Of a DNA stretch of 64,000 nt, positions 8,432 to 18,158 are shown one piece after another. The position numbers were made by a program, and so were the translations under genes. Within the stretch, counting starts at the first letter, position 1. The number at the start of each line of letters is the position of its first letter. This DNA is from DAOTVC01 sp034437215. Its GTDB lineage: Bacteria > Chloroflexota > Anaerolineae > B4-G1 > SLSP01. Location: assembly GCA_034437215.1 (NCBI GenBank), contig DAOTVC010000129.1, forward strand, positions 29,788 to 93,787. The letters are read 5' to 3'. The notes under the pieces were generated by a model. The model searched no databases. It was given only the letters and a program-made list of their open reading frames with translations, and was not told where the DNA came from.

Positions 8432-8752
8432 TGACTCCACTGAAGAAAGGCCAGCCAACCGCAGAGAGCGCAAAATAAGGATACAGATTGTTAATCCAGC
8501 GAGGTGTAAACCTCAGAAATATTAAGTGACTGCCCTGAAAAAACTTCTTCCAACACGGAGAACACCGAGAAAACCAAGGAGATAGTGAAATATCCTTATA
8601 AAAAGCGCTCTTTTGCCTGATTTTATGAAGTCCAATTTAAAAAATCTCCGTGCCCTCTGTGGTAAAAAGGCTTTTTTCAGCAGAGTCATTAAGTTATCTC
8701 TGCGACCTCTGCGTCTTCTGCCGTTAGTCCCCACCTTCTTTCAGGGAAGTCA
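8432..8752 (+). repeat. Older family-1-related element interrupted by copy C
   Basis: The outer ends TGACTCCACTGAAGAAAGG (8432) and the complement of TGACTTCCCTGAAAGAAGG (8752) are inverted repeats. Flanks TCACA (8427-8431) and TCCCA (8753-8757) match at four of five. With the 162-bp inner insertion and one TTAAG removed, the outer sequence aligns along its length with the element at 21994-22151. This shows two successive insertions. Confidence 0.75.
8527..8688 (+). repeat. Palindromic MITE-like element, family 1, copy C (nested, 162 bp)
   Basis: Ends TGACTGCCCTGAAAAAA and TTTTTTCAGCAGAGTCA. Flanked by a perfect TTAAG duplication (8522-8526 and 8689-8693). The empty site is preserved as CTTAATATTTC in the related element at about 22050, which lacks the insertion. 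Confidence 0.9.
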
Positions 8753-8761
8753 TCCCATAGA

Positions 8762-8789
8762 AGAGCGGAGGGCCGTCAGCCTCCGCTCT
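8762..8789 (+). terminator. Hairpin upstream of ABC cassette 1
   Basis: AGAGCGGAGG, an 8-nt loop, CCTCCGCTCT, then CTTGT. The same stem with a different loop and a T4 run occurs at 12522-12552 upstream of cassette 2, so it was duplicated with the cassette. It may terminate upstream transcripts; the T-run is weak here. Confidence 0.5.
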
Positions 8790-8881
8790 CTTGTATCTAC
8801 CTGTTCCTAGGAGCAGGCAGAGCTTATAGTTAGAGATCAGTACGAAACCCCGCCGTAGCACCTCTCGTTTTCCGACCTCTC

Positions 8882-8890
8882 TGTTATAAT
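8882..8890 (+). promoter_or_regulatory. Extended -10 promoter element of ABC cassette 1
   Basis: TGTTATAAT (TGnTATAAT form) about 65 bp upstream of the ATPase start. No good -35 box lies at the right distance. The same nine bases occur at 12642-12650 before cassette 2. Confidence 0.5.
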
Positions 8891-8953
8891 TCAGTCTGTA
8901 ATCAACCTGATGGGAAGTCAGTGCAGCTATGCAGTAGGAGCAGGAGTGTGAAC

Positions 8954-9860
<907 letters not shown>

Positions 9861-9868
<8 letters not shown>

Positions 9869-11081
9869 ACTCTGGCTGGTCGCCCAGCACACCTACGGGG
9901 AGCGGGTGCGCACGCGCTCCTTCCTCTTTACGACCTTCGGCCTGCCCCTGCTCATGGTGGCAGTGATGGTCGTCTTCTTCTTGATCATCATGTCAGGAAT
10001 CGACGATCGCCCTCTCGGCTACGTGGATCGGGCAGGACTTCTCGACCCCAAGGTGTCGCAACGCCTGAACGCGACGAACACCAGGACGGTGGAGATGCAA
10101 GCCTTTGACACGGAGGATGCCGCGCAGGAGGCCCTGAAGGCCGAGAAGATTCAAGCCTACTACGTCGTACCCGAGGACTACCTGGAGACACAGGATCTCC
10201 GGCTCTACTACTGGGACGAAGAACCGGCCGTCACGATCCTATTCAACTTCAACCGCTTCCTGCGCGCCAGCCTGATCGCGATGCAGCCTCAGGAGGTCGC
10301 TGCCACCCTCACCGAGGGCATCGACCTGACCGTCCGATCGGCCGATGGGAGCAAATCCTTCAGCAGCGGAAACATCCTGAGTTTCCTGCTCCCCTTCCTG
10401 TTGGCCACCTCCTTCTTCTTCAGCATCAACAACTCCGGTAACTACATGTTCTATGCAATCATGGAGGAGAAGGTGAGCCGCACGATCGAGATCCTGGTGA
10501 CCTCCATCTCCCCCCTCCAGCTGATGGGGGGCAAGGCCCTCGGGCTGGTCGCCGTCTCCCTGACCCAGCTGGCCATATGGCTGGGAACACCCACCATCCT
10601 GGCGTTGGTCGCCGGCCACTTCATCCCCCAGAGCTCGTTCGTCGCCATTCCGTGGAGGATCCTTCTGGTGGCGCTGCTCTACTTCTTGCCCACCTTCGCC
10701 CTTATGGCGAGTCTTATGAGCGCCATTGGGGCGGTGTTTGGTGAAAAACGGCAGGCTTACTTAATTAAAGTGTTCATAAACATGCTCTCCAGCGTCCCCA
10801 TCTTCTTCGTCATTCTCGTCTTTGCCGATCCGGACAGCCCCTTCCTGGTCTTCTTATCCCTCTTCCCGACGACGGCCTTCACCACCATCATGCTACGCTG
10901 GAGTCTGACCTCCATTCCCCTGTGGCAGTTGATCTGCAGTTGGCTCCTTCTCATCCTGGTCACGGGCGGCAGTCTCTGGATGGCGGCGCGCGTCTTCCGG
11001 GTGGGGATGCTCCGCTACGGTCAACGACTGAAGTTGCCGAGAGCACTCACGGATCTCTTCGGCTCCGAACGGGCTGCTTAG
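9861..11081 (+). CDS. ABC-2 permease (cassette 1, first permease)
   Basis: Layout of the NatB/ABC2_membrane_3 family: one N-terminal helix (RTRSFLFTTFGLPLLMVAVMVV), an extracytoplasmic domain of about 140 residues, then five or six C-terminal helices with the conserved EEKVSRTIEILVTS coupling segment. It overlaps the ATPase gene and is followed 12 bp later by a second permease, so the exporter is probably a heterodimer of the two permeases on an ATPase dimer. A short AT-rich patch (about 10750-10785) inside an otherwise GC-rich gene differs from the cassette 2 paralogue and changes the local protein sequence (GEKRQAYLIKVF). Confidence 0.82.
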
Positions 11082-11093
11082 GGGAGAAGAAAG

Positions 11094-12449
11094 ATGCACA
11101 ACGTCTTACTGGTCCTCCAGCGAGAGATAAGGACGACTTTGGGGAAGCGCTCCTTCTGGATCACCACCTTTGTCCTGCCCGTCGTCTTCTTCGCCTTCAT
11201 CTTTGGCTCTCAGTTTCTAGCCCTGCGGATGGCGATGAAGGCGGTCGTGGAGGAGACATTAGCGGAGGAGACGGTGACAGAGGGGCTGTTGATAGAAGAT
11301 AGCTCGGTGAAGCGAGCGCCGCCGGTGAGCCGCCACCGGCTCAAGGAGGAAGAAGAGGAAGAGCCTGTGGCAATCGAGCCCACCACGGGCTACGTGGACG
11401 AGGCAGGGATCATCGCGGCCTTCCCGGAGGACTTTCCCGAGGATCTGATGGGGGCCTACCCCGACCGGGAGGCGGCGCAGGCGGCGCTGCAAGCCGGCGA
11501 TCTCACCTCCTACTACGTGGTGCCCGCAGACTTTGCCCGGAGTCCTGAACTCATCCTCGTACAGCGTCAGTTCTCCCCCATACAGCTGCGGGATCGGGAA
11601 GAAAATAACTTTCACCATCTGGTGCTCTACAATCTGACGGGCAGTGTTGAGGTAGCACGCATAATCAACACCTCCTACCTCCCCGTCAGGTTAGAGAGAG
11701 TGGCACCTCCGGAGACCGTCCCGGCGAGTGGAAGTCGTGAAGCATCCGTTCTGGTACCCTTTTTCGTAGGTTTCATCTTCTTCCTCTCCCTCACCATGAG
11801 CAGCGAATTCTTGCTGCGGAGCGTCTCCAAGGAGAAGGAGAACCGTATGGTCGAGGTGCTGCTCCTGAGCCTGCACCCGCGGGAGCTGATGTTGGGCAAG
11901 CTGCTCGGCCTGAGCATCGTAGCCCTGGTGCAGATCCTCCTCTGGCTGGGCGCAGGCGCGCTCGTCCTGGGGAGCGACTCGCCCCTCTTCCGCTTCATCA
12001 GAGCCGCCTCCTCCCTCGCCCTGCCGCCCGGCTTCTTCGCCTGGGGATTGATCTATTTCCTGCTAAGCTTCCTGATGTTCTCTTCGATCCTGGGCGCCAT
12101 CGGCGCGTTGGCCCCCTCGGCCCGGGAGGGCAGCCAGTTCACCTCTATGGTGCTGTTGCCGCTGATGATCGCGATGGGATTGAACGCGGTCTTCAGCGAT
12201 GCGCCCAACGGGCTGCTGCTCGTGCTCCTGAGCCTCTTCCCCCTCACCGCGCCCGTCTCCATGATGGCCCGGTTGGCAGCGACCTCGGTCCCTCTCTGGC
12301 AGCTCCTGGTGAGCGTGGCGCTGCTTGCGACGACGACCTACGGCTTCGTCCTCGTCGCGGGCCGCTTCTTCCGGGCCGACACGCTGCTGTCGAGCACGCG
12401 CCTCAGTTGGAAGCGGCTGAGGCAGGAGGTGAAGAGGGCGGTGAGCTGA
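11094..12449 (+). CDS. ABC-2 permease (cassette 1, second permease)
   Basis: Same fold as its neighbour: an N-terminal helix (KRSFWITTFVLPVVFFAFIF), a soluble loop with the shared phrase TTGYVDEAGI, then C-terminal helices with KEKENRMVEVLLLS. It carries an extra charged segment (about residues 70-95, rich in Glu and Arg) that the cassette 2 copy replaces with a different one. Last gene of cassette 1; a hairpin terminator follows at 12522. Confidence 0.82.
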   Translation: MHNVLLVLQREIRTTLGKRSFWITTFVLPVVFFAFIFGSQFLALRMAMKAVVEETLAEETVTEGLLIEDSSVKRAPPVSRHRLKEEEEEEPVAIEPTTGYVDEAGIIAAFPEDFPEDLMGAYPDREAAQAALQAGDLTSYYVVPADFARSPELILVQRQFSPIQLRDREENNFHHLVLYNLTGSVEVARIINTSYLPVRLERVAPPETVPASGSREASVLVPFFVGFIFFLSLTMSSEFLLRSVSKEKENRMVEVLLLSLHPRELMLGKLLGLSIVALVQILLWLGAGALVLGSDSPLFRFIRAASSLALPPGFFAWGLIYFLLSFLMFSSILGAIGALAPSAREGSQFTSMVLLPLMIAMGLNAVFSDAPNGLLLVLLSLFPLTAPVSMMARLAATSVPLWQLLVSVALLATTTYGFVLVAGRFFRADTLLSSTRLSWKRLRQEVKRAVS

Positions 12450-12521
12450 GGCCCCCGCTATCGAAGACGGCCCTCCCCACCCGAGGCAGAAGCGTTGGCG
12501 GCATGAGAACCCTTCCATACC

Positions 12522-12552
12522 AGAGCGGAGGTCCTGTGACCTCCGCTCTTTT
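12522..12552 (+). terminator. Intrinsic terminator between the two ABC cassettes
   Basis: AGAGCGGAGG, loop TCCTGTGA, CCTCCGCTCT, then TTTT. It is the counterpart of the hairpin at 8762-8789. Confidence 0.7.
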
Positions 12553-12641
12553 GCTTGCGCCTGGTCGTAGGGCTAGGTAGAGCCTACGTCTCAAGTTCAG
12601 TGCCAAACCCCACCGGAGAACCACGCGCTTTGCAGACTTTC

Positions 12642-12650
12642 TGTTATAAT
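12642..12650 (+). promoter_or_regulatory. Extended -10 promoter element of ABC cassette 2
   Basis: TGTTATAAT, identical to that of cassette 1 and at a similar distance from the ATPase start. The region between hairpin and -10 is recognisably duplicated but has diverged. Confidence 0.5.
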
Positions 12651-12702
12651 CATCGTGGTGAGCTAGAGCAATTATGTGAGAAGTCCTATAAGGAGCGTGA
12701 AG

Positions 12703-13617
12703 ATGGAACCTATGGCGAGCGTATCCCACGTCAGCAAGTCCTTCGGTCAGGTAGAGGCGGTGAAGGACGTGAGCTTCGAGGTCTACCCGGGTGAGATCCT
12801 GGGGCTCCTCGGTCCCAACGGCGCCGGCAAGACGACCACCATCCGTATGCTGCTGGACATCTTCAAACCCGATGGCGGCACGGTGAGCGTCCTGGGCGGT
12901 CCGATGACCGAGGAGAAGAAGAGCCGGATCGGCTATCTACCCGAGGAGCGCGGACTCTACCAGGACCAGAAACTGGAGCAGGTGCTCGTCTACCTGGCGA
13001 CGCTGAAGGGGCTCGAGGAGGGCGAGGCACGGAAGCGCCTGGAGCGCTGGTTCAAGCGGCTGGAGCTCTACGAGCACCGCGAGAAGAAGGTACAGGAGCT
13101 GAGCAAGGGCATGCAGCAGAAGGCGCAGATTATCAGCACCCTCGTACACGAGCCCGATCTGCTCGTCATCGACGAGCCCTTCTCGGGCCTCGACCCCGTC
13201 AATACCCGGCTGGTCAAGGATATCATGGAGGAGCAGCAGGCGGCGGGGCGGGGCATCATCATGTCCACCCACCAGATGCACCAGGTGGAGGCCCTCTGCA
13301 GCCGCATCGTGCTCATTCACCGGGGTGAGAGGGTGCTCTACGGGGACGTGGATAAGATCAAGCGGGAGTTCGCGGGCAACGCCGTGATCCTGGAGGGAGA
13401 GGGGGACCTCGAGACGCTGCCGGGCGTGCTGGAGGCGCGGCGACGAGACGGTGTCTGGCACCTGGCGCTGGAGCCGGGCACCTCTCCGCAGGCGCTCTTC
13501 CGAACGTTGGCGGAGCGTGAGGTCAAGGTCGAGCGCTTCGAGATCGCCGAACCCTCACTGGACGACATCTTCATTATCACGGTAAAGGAAGGTCCAGAGG
13601 AGGTCGCAGATGCGTAA
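12703..13617 (+). CDS. ABC exporter ATPase (cassette 2)
   Basis: Paralogue of the cassette 1 ATPase, 304 residues, with Walker A, LSKGMQQK signature, Walker B and switch histidine all unchanged. Differences cluster in the segment after the switch (YGDVDKIKREF against YGDVAQLKREF) and in the C-terminal domain, where contact with the permeases or regulation could differ. The ATG at 12703 follows AAGGAG. It overlaps the next gene by 8 bp, as in cassette 1. Confidence 0.88.
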   Translation: MEPMASVSHVSKSFGQVEAVKDVSFEVYPGEILGLLGPNGAGKTTTIRMLLDIFKPDGGTVSVLGGPMTEEKKSRIGYLPEERGLYQDQKLEQVLVYLATLKGLEEGEARKRLERWFKRLELYEHREKKVQELSKGMQQKAQIISTLVHEPDLLVIDEPFSGLDPVNTRLVKDIMEEQQAAGRGIIMSTHQMHQVEALCSRIVLIHRGERVLYGDVDKIKREFAGNAVILEGEGDLETLPGVLEARRRDGVWHLALEPGTSPQALFRTLAEREVKVERFEIAEPSLDDIFIITVKEGPEEVADA

Positions 13618-14830
13618 GCTCTGGTTGGTCGCCAAGCACACCTACCGGGAGCGGGTGCGCACGCGCTCCTTCCTCTTCACGACCTTCGGCCTGCCCCTGC
13701 TCATGGTAGCGGTGATGGGCGTCTCCATCCTGGTGACCCTGGGGGGGATCGACGATCGTCCTCTCGGTTACGTGGATGGGGTGGGATTCCTGGACCCTGC
13801 AGTGATGGATCGTCTGCGGGAGCAGACCACCCTGACGGTAGATATCCGCCCTTTCTCGAGCGAGGATGCAGCGCAGGAGGCCCTGGAGGTCGAGGAGATC
13901 CAGGCCTACTACGTCGTGCCCGAGGACTATCTGGAGAGCCAGGAGGTCCTGCTCTACTACTGGGACGAGGAACCCGATTCCGCGGTCCTGAGCGACTTCG
14001 ACCGTTTTATGCGCGCCAATCTGGTCGAGATGCAATCTGAGGAGGTCGCTGCCATCCTCTCTGAGGGGCTCGATCTCACCATTCAGTCCGCCGACGGGCG
14101 CAAGTCCGTCAGCAGCGGGAATATCCTCAGTTTCCTGCTCCCCTTCTTCATGGCCTTCTTCCTCTTCTTCAGTATCACCGTCGCGGGGGGCTACATGCTC
14201 CAGGCGGTGACGGAGGAGAAGGAGAACCGCATGGTCGAGATCCTGACGACCTCTATCTCACCCTTCCAGATCATGGGCGGGAAGGCCCTGGGGCTGATCG
14301 CCGTCTCTTTGACCCAGCTGACGGCCTGGGTAGCCACCCTTACCCTATTGGCGCTGGTCGGCAGTTACTTCATCCCCCAGATCTCGGTCGTCTCCTTCCC
14401 CTGGGAGGCCATTCTGGTGGCGCTGCTCTACTTTCTGCCCACCTTCGCCCTCATGGCGGGTTTCATGACGGCCCTCGGGGCCGCGGTCGCCGAGCAGCAG
14501 CAGGGCCAGCAGATCACCGGCATCGTCAACATGCTCTTTATCTTCCCCGTCTTCTTCTCCGCCCTCATCTTCGCCAATCCCAACAGCCCCTTCCTGGTCT
14601 TTCTGACCCTCTTTCCGACGACAGCCTTCACCACCATCATGCTGCGCTGGGGGCTGTCCTCCATTCCCCTGTGGCAGATGGTTGCCAGTTGGATCCTGCT
14701 GGTGCTCGTCGCGGCGGGCAGTGTCTGGGTAGCAGCGCGCGTCTTCCGCATGGGGATGCTCCGCTACGGTCAACGGCTGAAGTTGCAGGCAGTTCTCGCG
14801 GGCCTCTTCGGCTCCGAACGCGCTGCTTAA
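13610..14830 (+). CDS. ABC-2 permease (cassette 2, first permease)
   Basis: Paralogue of the permease at 9861 with the same length (406 residues) and topology. The helices and the EEKENRMVEILTTS segment are well kept, while the extracytoplasmic domain has diverged more. That pattern would fit a change in cargo or partner rather than simple gene dosage; this is inference from reading the two proteins side by side. Confidence 0.82.
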   Translation: MRKLWLVAKHTYRERVRTRSFLFTTFGLPLLMVAVMGVSILVTLGGIDDRPLGYVDGVGFLDPAVMDRLREQTTLTVDIRPFSSEDAAQEALEVEEIQAYYVVPEDYLESQEVLLYYWDEEPDSAVLSDFDRFMRANLVEMQSEEVAAILSEGLDLTIQSADGRKSVSSGNILSFLLPFFMAFFLFFSITVAGGYMLQAVTEEKENRMVEILTTSISPFQIMGGKALGLIAVSLTQLTAWVATLTLLALVGSYFIPQISVVSFPWEAILVALLYFLPTFALMAGFMTALGAAVAEQQQGQQITGIVNMLFIFPVFFSALIFANPNSPFLVFLTLFPTTAFTTIMLRWGLSSIPLWQMVASWILLVLVAAGSVWVAARVFRMGMLRYGQRLKLQAVLAGLFGSERAA

Positions 14831-14842
14831 GGAGTTGAAAGG

Positions 14843-16135
14843 ATGCACAACGTCTTTCTAGTCATCAAACATGAGATAAAGACCACCCTGGGCAAACGCT
14901 CTTTCTGGATCACCACCTTCGTCTTCCCCATCGTCATCTTTGCCATCACCTTCGGATCCCAGTTTATGGCCCAGCGGATAGCGGAGGATGCTGAGGAACC
15001 GCCCTCGGCGATGGATCTGGCATTCCAAGCTTTGAGGAGTGCAGATGACGAATCTGCCGAGAGCGAACCGATCATCGGCTACGTGGACGAGGCGGGGATC
15101 GTTACAGGTTTCCCCTATGACTTCATCGCGGATCTGATGCAGGCCTATCCCAGTCGTGAGGCGGCGCGGGCGGCGCTGCAGGCCGATGAGATCATGGTCT
15201 ACTACGTCGTGCCCGAGGACTTCGCCCAAAGTCACGAACTCATCCTCGTGCAGCAGCAATTCTCACCCCTGCAGCAGCTGGATCAGGAGGACCTCTTCCA
15301 GTACGTAGTGCTCTACAACCTGACGGGCAGCGCGGAGGTGGCGCAGTTGATCAGCGATCCCACGCCCTGGATTACCGCAGAGAGGCTAGCCCCTGAGGAT
15401 ATAGAACCGGCGGACGAAGCGGGAGAAGCAGCCGGTATAGTACCCTTTTTCGTGATCTTCATCTTCTTCATCTCCCTCACCATGAGCAGCGGCTTCATGC
15501 TGCGCAGCGTCTCCAACGAGAAGGAGAACCGCGTCGTCGAGGTGCTGCTCCTGAGCCTGCGCCCGCGCGAATTGATGCTGGGCAAGGTGCTCGGCCTGGG
15601 CATCGTGGCCCTGGTACAGATCGTCCTCTGGTTGGGTGCCGGAATGCTACTGCTGGGCAGCAACTCCCCCCTCTCCCGTTTCTTCGGCGCTGCAGCCTCC
15701 CTCTCGTTGCCGGTCAGCTTCTTCGCCTGGGGGTTGATCTACTTCCTGTTGGGCTTCCTGATGTTCTCCTCGGCCCTGGGCGCCATCGGAGCGTTGGCCC
15801 CCTCGGCCCGGGAGGGCAGCCAGTTCACCTTTATGGTGCTGCTGCCGTTGATGATTCCCTTGTGGTTCAACGTGGCCTTTACCGAGGCGCCCAACGGCCT
15901 GCTGCCGGTCATCCTGAGCCTCTTCCCCCTCACCGCGCCCGTCTCCATGATGGCCCGGCTGGCAGCGACCGCCGTTCCCCTGTGGCAGCTTCTGGTAAGC
16001 GTGCTGCTCCTGGGAGTGACGACCTACGGCTTCGTCCTCGTCGCGGCCCGCTTCTTCCGGGCCGACACGCTGCTTTCGAGCGCGAGCCTCGACTGGAAAC
16101 GTCTCGGGCAAGAGGTAAAGAAGGCGGTGAGTTAA
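14843..16135 (+). CDS. ABC-2 permease (cassette 2, second permease)
   Basis: Paralogue of the permease at 11094, 430 residues, about 20 shorter because the charged loop after the first helix is replaced by a shorter acidic one. The helices, the GYVDEAGI phrase and the NEKENRVVEVLLLS segment are conserved. Last gene of the cassette; a perfect palindromic terminator follows at once. Confidence 0.82.
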   Translation: MHNVFLVIKHEIKTTLGKRSFWITTFVFPIVIFAITFGSQFMAQRIAEDAEEPPSAMDLAFQALRSADDESAESEPIIGYVDEAGIVTGFPYDFIADLMQAYPSREAARAALQADEIMVYYVVPEDFAQSHELILVQQQFSPLQQLDQEDLFQYVVLYNLTGSAEVAQLISDPTPWITAERLAPEDIEPADEAGEAAGIVPFFVIFIFFISLTMSSGFMLRSVSNEKENRVVEVLLLSLRPRELMLGKVLGLGIVALVQIVLWLGAGMLLLGSNSPLSRFFGAAASLSLPVSFFAWGLIYFLLGFLMFSSALGAIGALAPSAREGSQFTFMVLLPLMIPLWFNVAFTEAPNGLLPVILSLFPLTAPVSMMARLAATAVPLWQLLVSVLLLGVTTYGFVLVAARFFRADTLLSSASLDWKRLGQEVKKAVS

Positions 16136-16150
16136 GTTTCCCGCTAACGA

Positions 16151-16180
16151 AAAAGGGCCTCCCCTAGGGGAGGCCCTTTT
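16151..16180. terminator. Bidirectional terminator between convergent operons
   Basis: A perfect 30-bp palindrome: AAAAGGGCCTCCCC, TA, GGGGAGGCCCTTTT. It has A/T runs on both sides, so it can act for the ABC exporter cassette (plus) and the sugar importer operon (minus). Confidence 0.85.
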
Positions 16181-16195
16181 GTTATGGGGCAGGGT

Positions 16196-17119
16196 CTAGC
16201 CCTTGAGACTGCCCTGCAGTTGGATCCCTTCGATGAAGTAGTTCTGGAAGAGGACGAAGAGGGTCAACACAGGCAGCATCACAACGAGGCTGGAGGCCAT
16301 GAGCCAATTCCAAGCGGGCGCCCCTCCGGCGGCCTTCTCGAACTGGCGCAGCCCCAGCTGGAGGGTGTAGAGGCGCTCGCTCTGCAGGTAGATGAGAGGG
16401 CCCATGAAATCCTGCCACGCTCCCTGAAAGGTGAAGATGGCGACGGCCGCCAGGGCCGGCTTGGAGAGGGGGAGCATGATATTCCACCAGATACGAAACT
16501 CGGAGGCCCCGTCGATCTTGGCCACCTCGCTCAATTCTATCGGGATCGAGCGTAGGAACTGCCGGAGCATGAAGATGTAGAAGGAGCTGCCGGTGAAGGC
16601 CGGAATAGTGAGGGGCAGGAAGGTGTTCACCCAGGACTGAGAGCCCTGGAAGCCGAAGGCGGGCAGTTTGGCGAAGAGGATGAACTGGGGAATGAGCGTC
16701 ACCACCCCCGGCAGCATCATCGTCGCCAGGACGAGATTGAAGACAAAACTCCGACCGGGCCAGCGCAGACGTGAGAAGGCGTAGGCGACGAGGGAGGAGG
16801 AGAAGACCGTCCCGACGACGGCGATGAGAGTAATGATGATGGTGTTGAGGGTCCACCGTCTCCACATCCCGAAACTGAAGGCCAGCTTGTAGTTCTCCCA
16901 GGCGATGGGATCGGGAATCCAACTGTCGCTCATCAGATCCAAAGGCGCTTTCAAGGAGGTGGACACCATCCAGAGGAAGGGCACGATCCAGAGGATGGTC
17001 AGCCCGACGAGGATGAGCCAGGCCAGGGCCTTGCCGAGCGTCTCCAGAGAGAGAGGAACGCCCATGATCCGCGGGACGTTCTTGATCTGTCCTGTCTGCT
17101 TCGCCGTTGTCGTAGCCAT
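16196..17119 (-). CDS. Carbohydrate ABC transporter permease, MalG type
   Basis: Inner-membrane permease of a CUT1-family sugar importer. Six helices, with the cytoplasmic EAA loop reading ELSEVAKIDGASEFRIWWNIMLPLSKPAL (EAA-x3-G pattern), which contacts the ATPase. The start follows AGGAGGT. It lies 10 bp after the MalF-type permease gene and is the last gene of a three-gene operon with the solute-binding protein. No ATPase is encoded here, so a shared MsmX/UgpC-type ATPase from elsewhere is expected. Confidence 0.9.
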   Translation of the reverse strand: MATTTAKQTGQIKNVPRIMGVPLSLETLGKALAWLILVGLTILWIVPFLWMVSTSLKAPLDLMSDSWIPDPIAWENYKLAFSFGMWRRWTLNTIIITLIAVVGTVFSSSLVAYAFSRLRWPGRSFVFNLVLATMMLPGVVTLIPQFILFAKLPAFGFQGSQSWVNTFLPLTIPAFTGSSFYIFMLRQFLRSIPIELSEVAKIDGASEFRIWWNIMLPLSKPALAAVAIFTFQGAWQDFMGPLIYLQSERLYTLQLGLRQFEKAAGGAPAWNWLMASSLVVMLPVLTLFVLFQNYFIEGIQLQGSLKG

Positions 17120-17129
17120 GTAAGACCTC

Positions 17130-18104
17130 CTAGGTCTCTAACTCGTAGTAGACCCACCGTTTCGCCAGCCAGATTTGTAGGAGGGTGATGAGGAGGATGA
17201 TGATGAAGAGGATCCAGGCCAGTGCTGAGGCGTACCCCATCTGGAAGCCTGCCGGTCCCACCCGTCCGAAGGCCCGATTGTAGAGGTAGAGGACGTAGAA
17301 GAGCAGCGAGCGTCCGGGGCCTCCTAATCCTTCGCTGCCGCTCGTGAGAACGTAGGCGGTGGTGAAAATTTGGAAGGTCCCGATGATGCCCGTCACGATC
17401 TGGAAGAAGATAGTCGGGGTGAGCATCGGCAGGGTGATGTTCCAGATGCGCTGCCAGCCGCTGGCGCCGTCGATGATGGCGGCCTCGTGAAGGGCCGTGG
17501 GAATACCCTTGATTCCCGCCAGGTAGATCATGACGTTGCTGCCAATCCACCACATACCCATGACCACCATGCCGGGCTTCGTCCAGGCCGGGTCTACAAA
17601 CCACCCGGGTCCATTGATGCCGAAGAGCTCCAGAAAGCGGTTGAAGAGGCCGTTAGGCGCCAGGATCCACTGCCACAGGAAGATGGCAGCAATTCCGGAG
17701 AGGACGTTGGGCAGGTAGATGGTGGTGCGGAAGAAGCGTCCCCCCGGCAGGTCCATGGAGAGCAGCAAGGCGACGGCGATGGAGGCCACGGTCACGATGG
17801 GCAGCTTCACAACCACCATCCAGAAGGTGTTGTAGAGGGACTTGTAGAAGTAGTCGTCGTTGAAAAATAGATTTCGATAATTCTGCAACCCCACCCACTG
17901 AGGCGCCGTCGTGATGTTGTAGCGGGTGAAGCTAGTGTAGAGGGAGAAGATCATGGGACCGGCGGTGAAGACGAGGAAGCCCAGGATCCAGGGCAACGCA
18001 AAGAGCCAGCCGGTGAGGGCCTCCTTCCGCGCCGGCGTGAACCAGCGTCTCCGCTTTCCCTTGATCTTTACCGCCCGTACCATTCGTTGGTCGGCCATGA
18101 GCAT
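17130..18104 (-). CDS. Carbohydrate ABC transporter permease, MalF type
   Basis: Partner permease of the CUT1 importer. Six helices, EAA loop LHEAAIIDGASGWQRIWNITLPML. It has a basic N-terminal extension of about 25 residues before the first helix. Two ATGs lie two codons apart (18104 and 18098) behind AAGGGAAGG; either could be used. Downstream of the binding-protein gene in the same operon. Confidence 0.9.
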   Translation of the reverse strand: MLMADQRMVRAVKIKGKRRRWFTPARKEALTGWLFALPWILGFLVFTAGPMIFSLYTSFTRYNITTAPQWVGLQNYRNLFFNDDYFYKSLYNTFWMVVVKLPIVTVASIAVALLLSMDLPGGRFFRTTIYLPNVLSGIAAIFLWQWILAPNGLFNRFLELFGINGPGWFVDPAWTKPGMVVMGMWWIGSNVMIYLAGIKGIPTALHEAAIIDGASGWQRIWNITLPMLTPTIFFQIVTGIIGTFQIFTTAYVLTSGSEGLGGPGRSLLFYVLYLYNRAFGRVGPAGFQMGYASALAWILFIIILLITLLQIWLAKRWVYYELET

Positions 18105-18158
18105 ACCTTCCCTTCGTGTAGGGGAGGGAGCAAACTTGCTCCCTCCCCACGTCCACAG

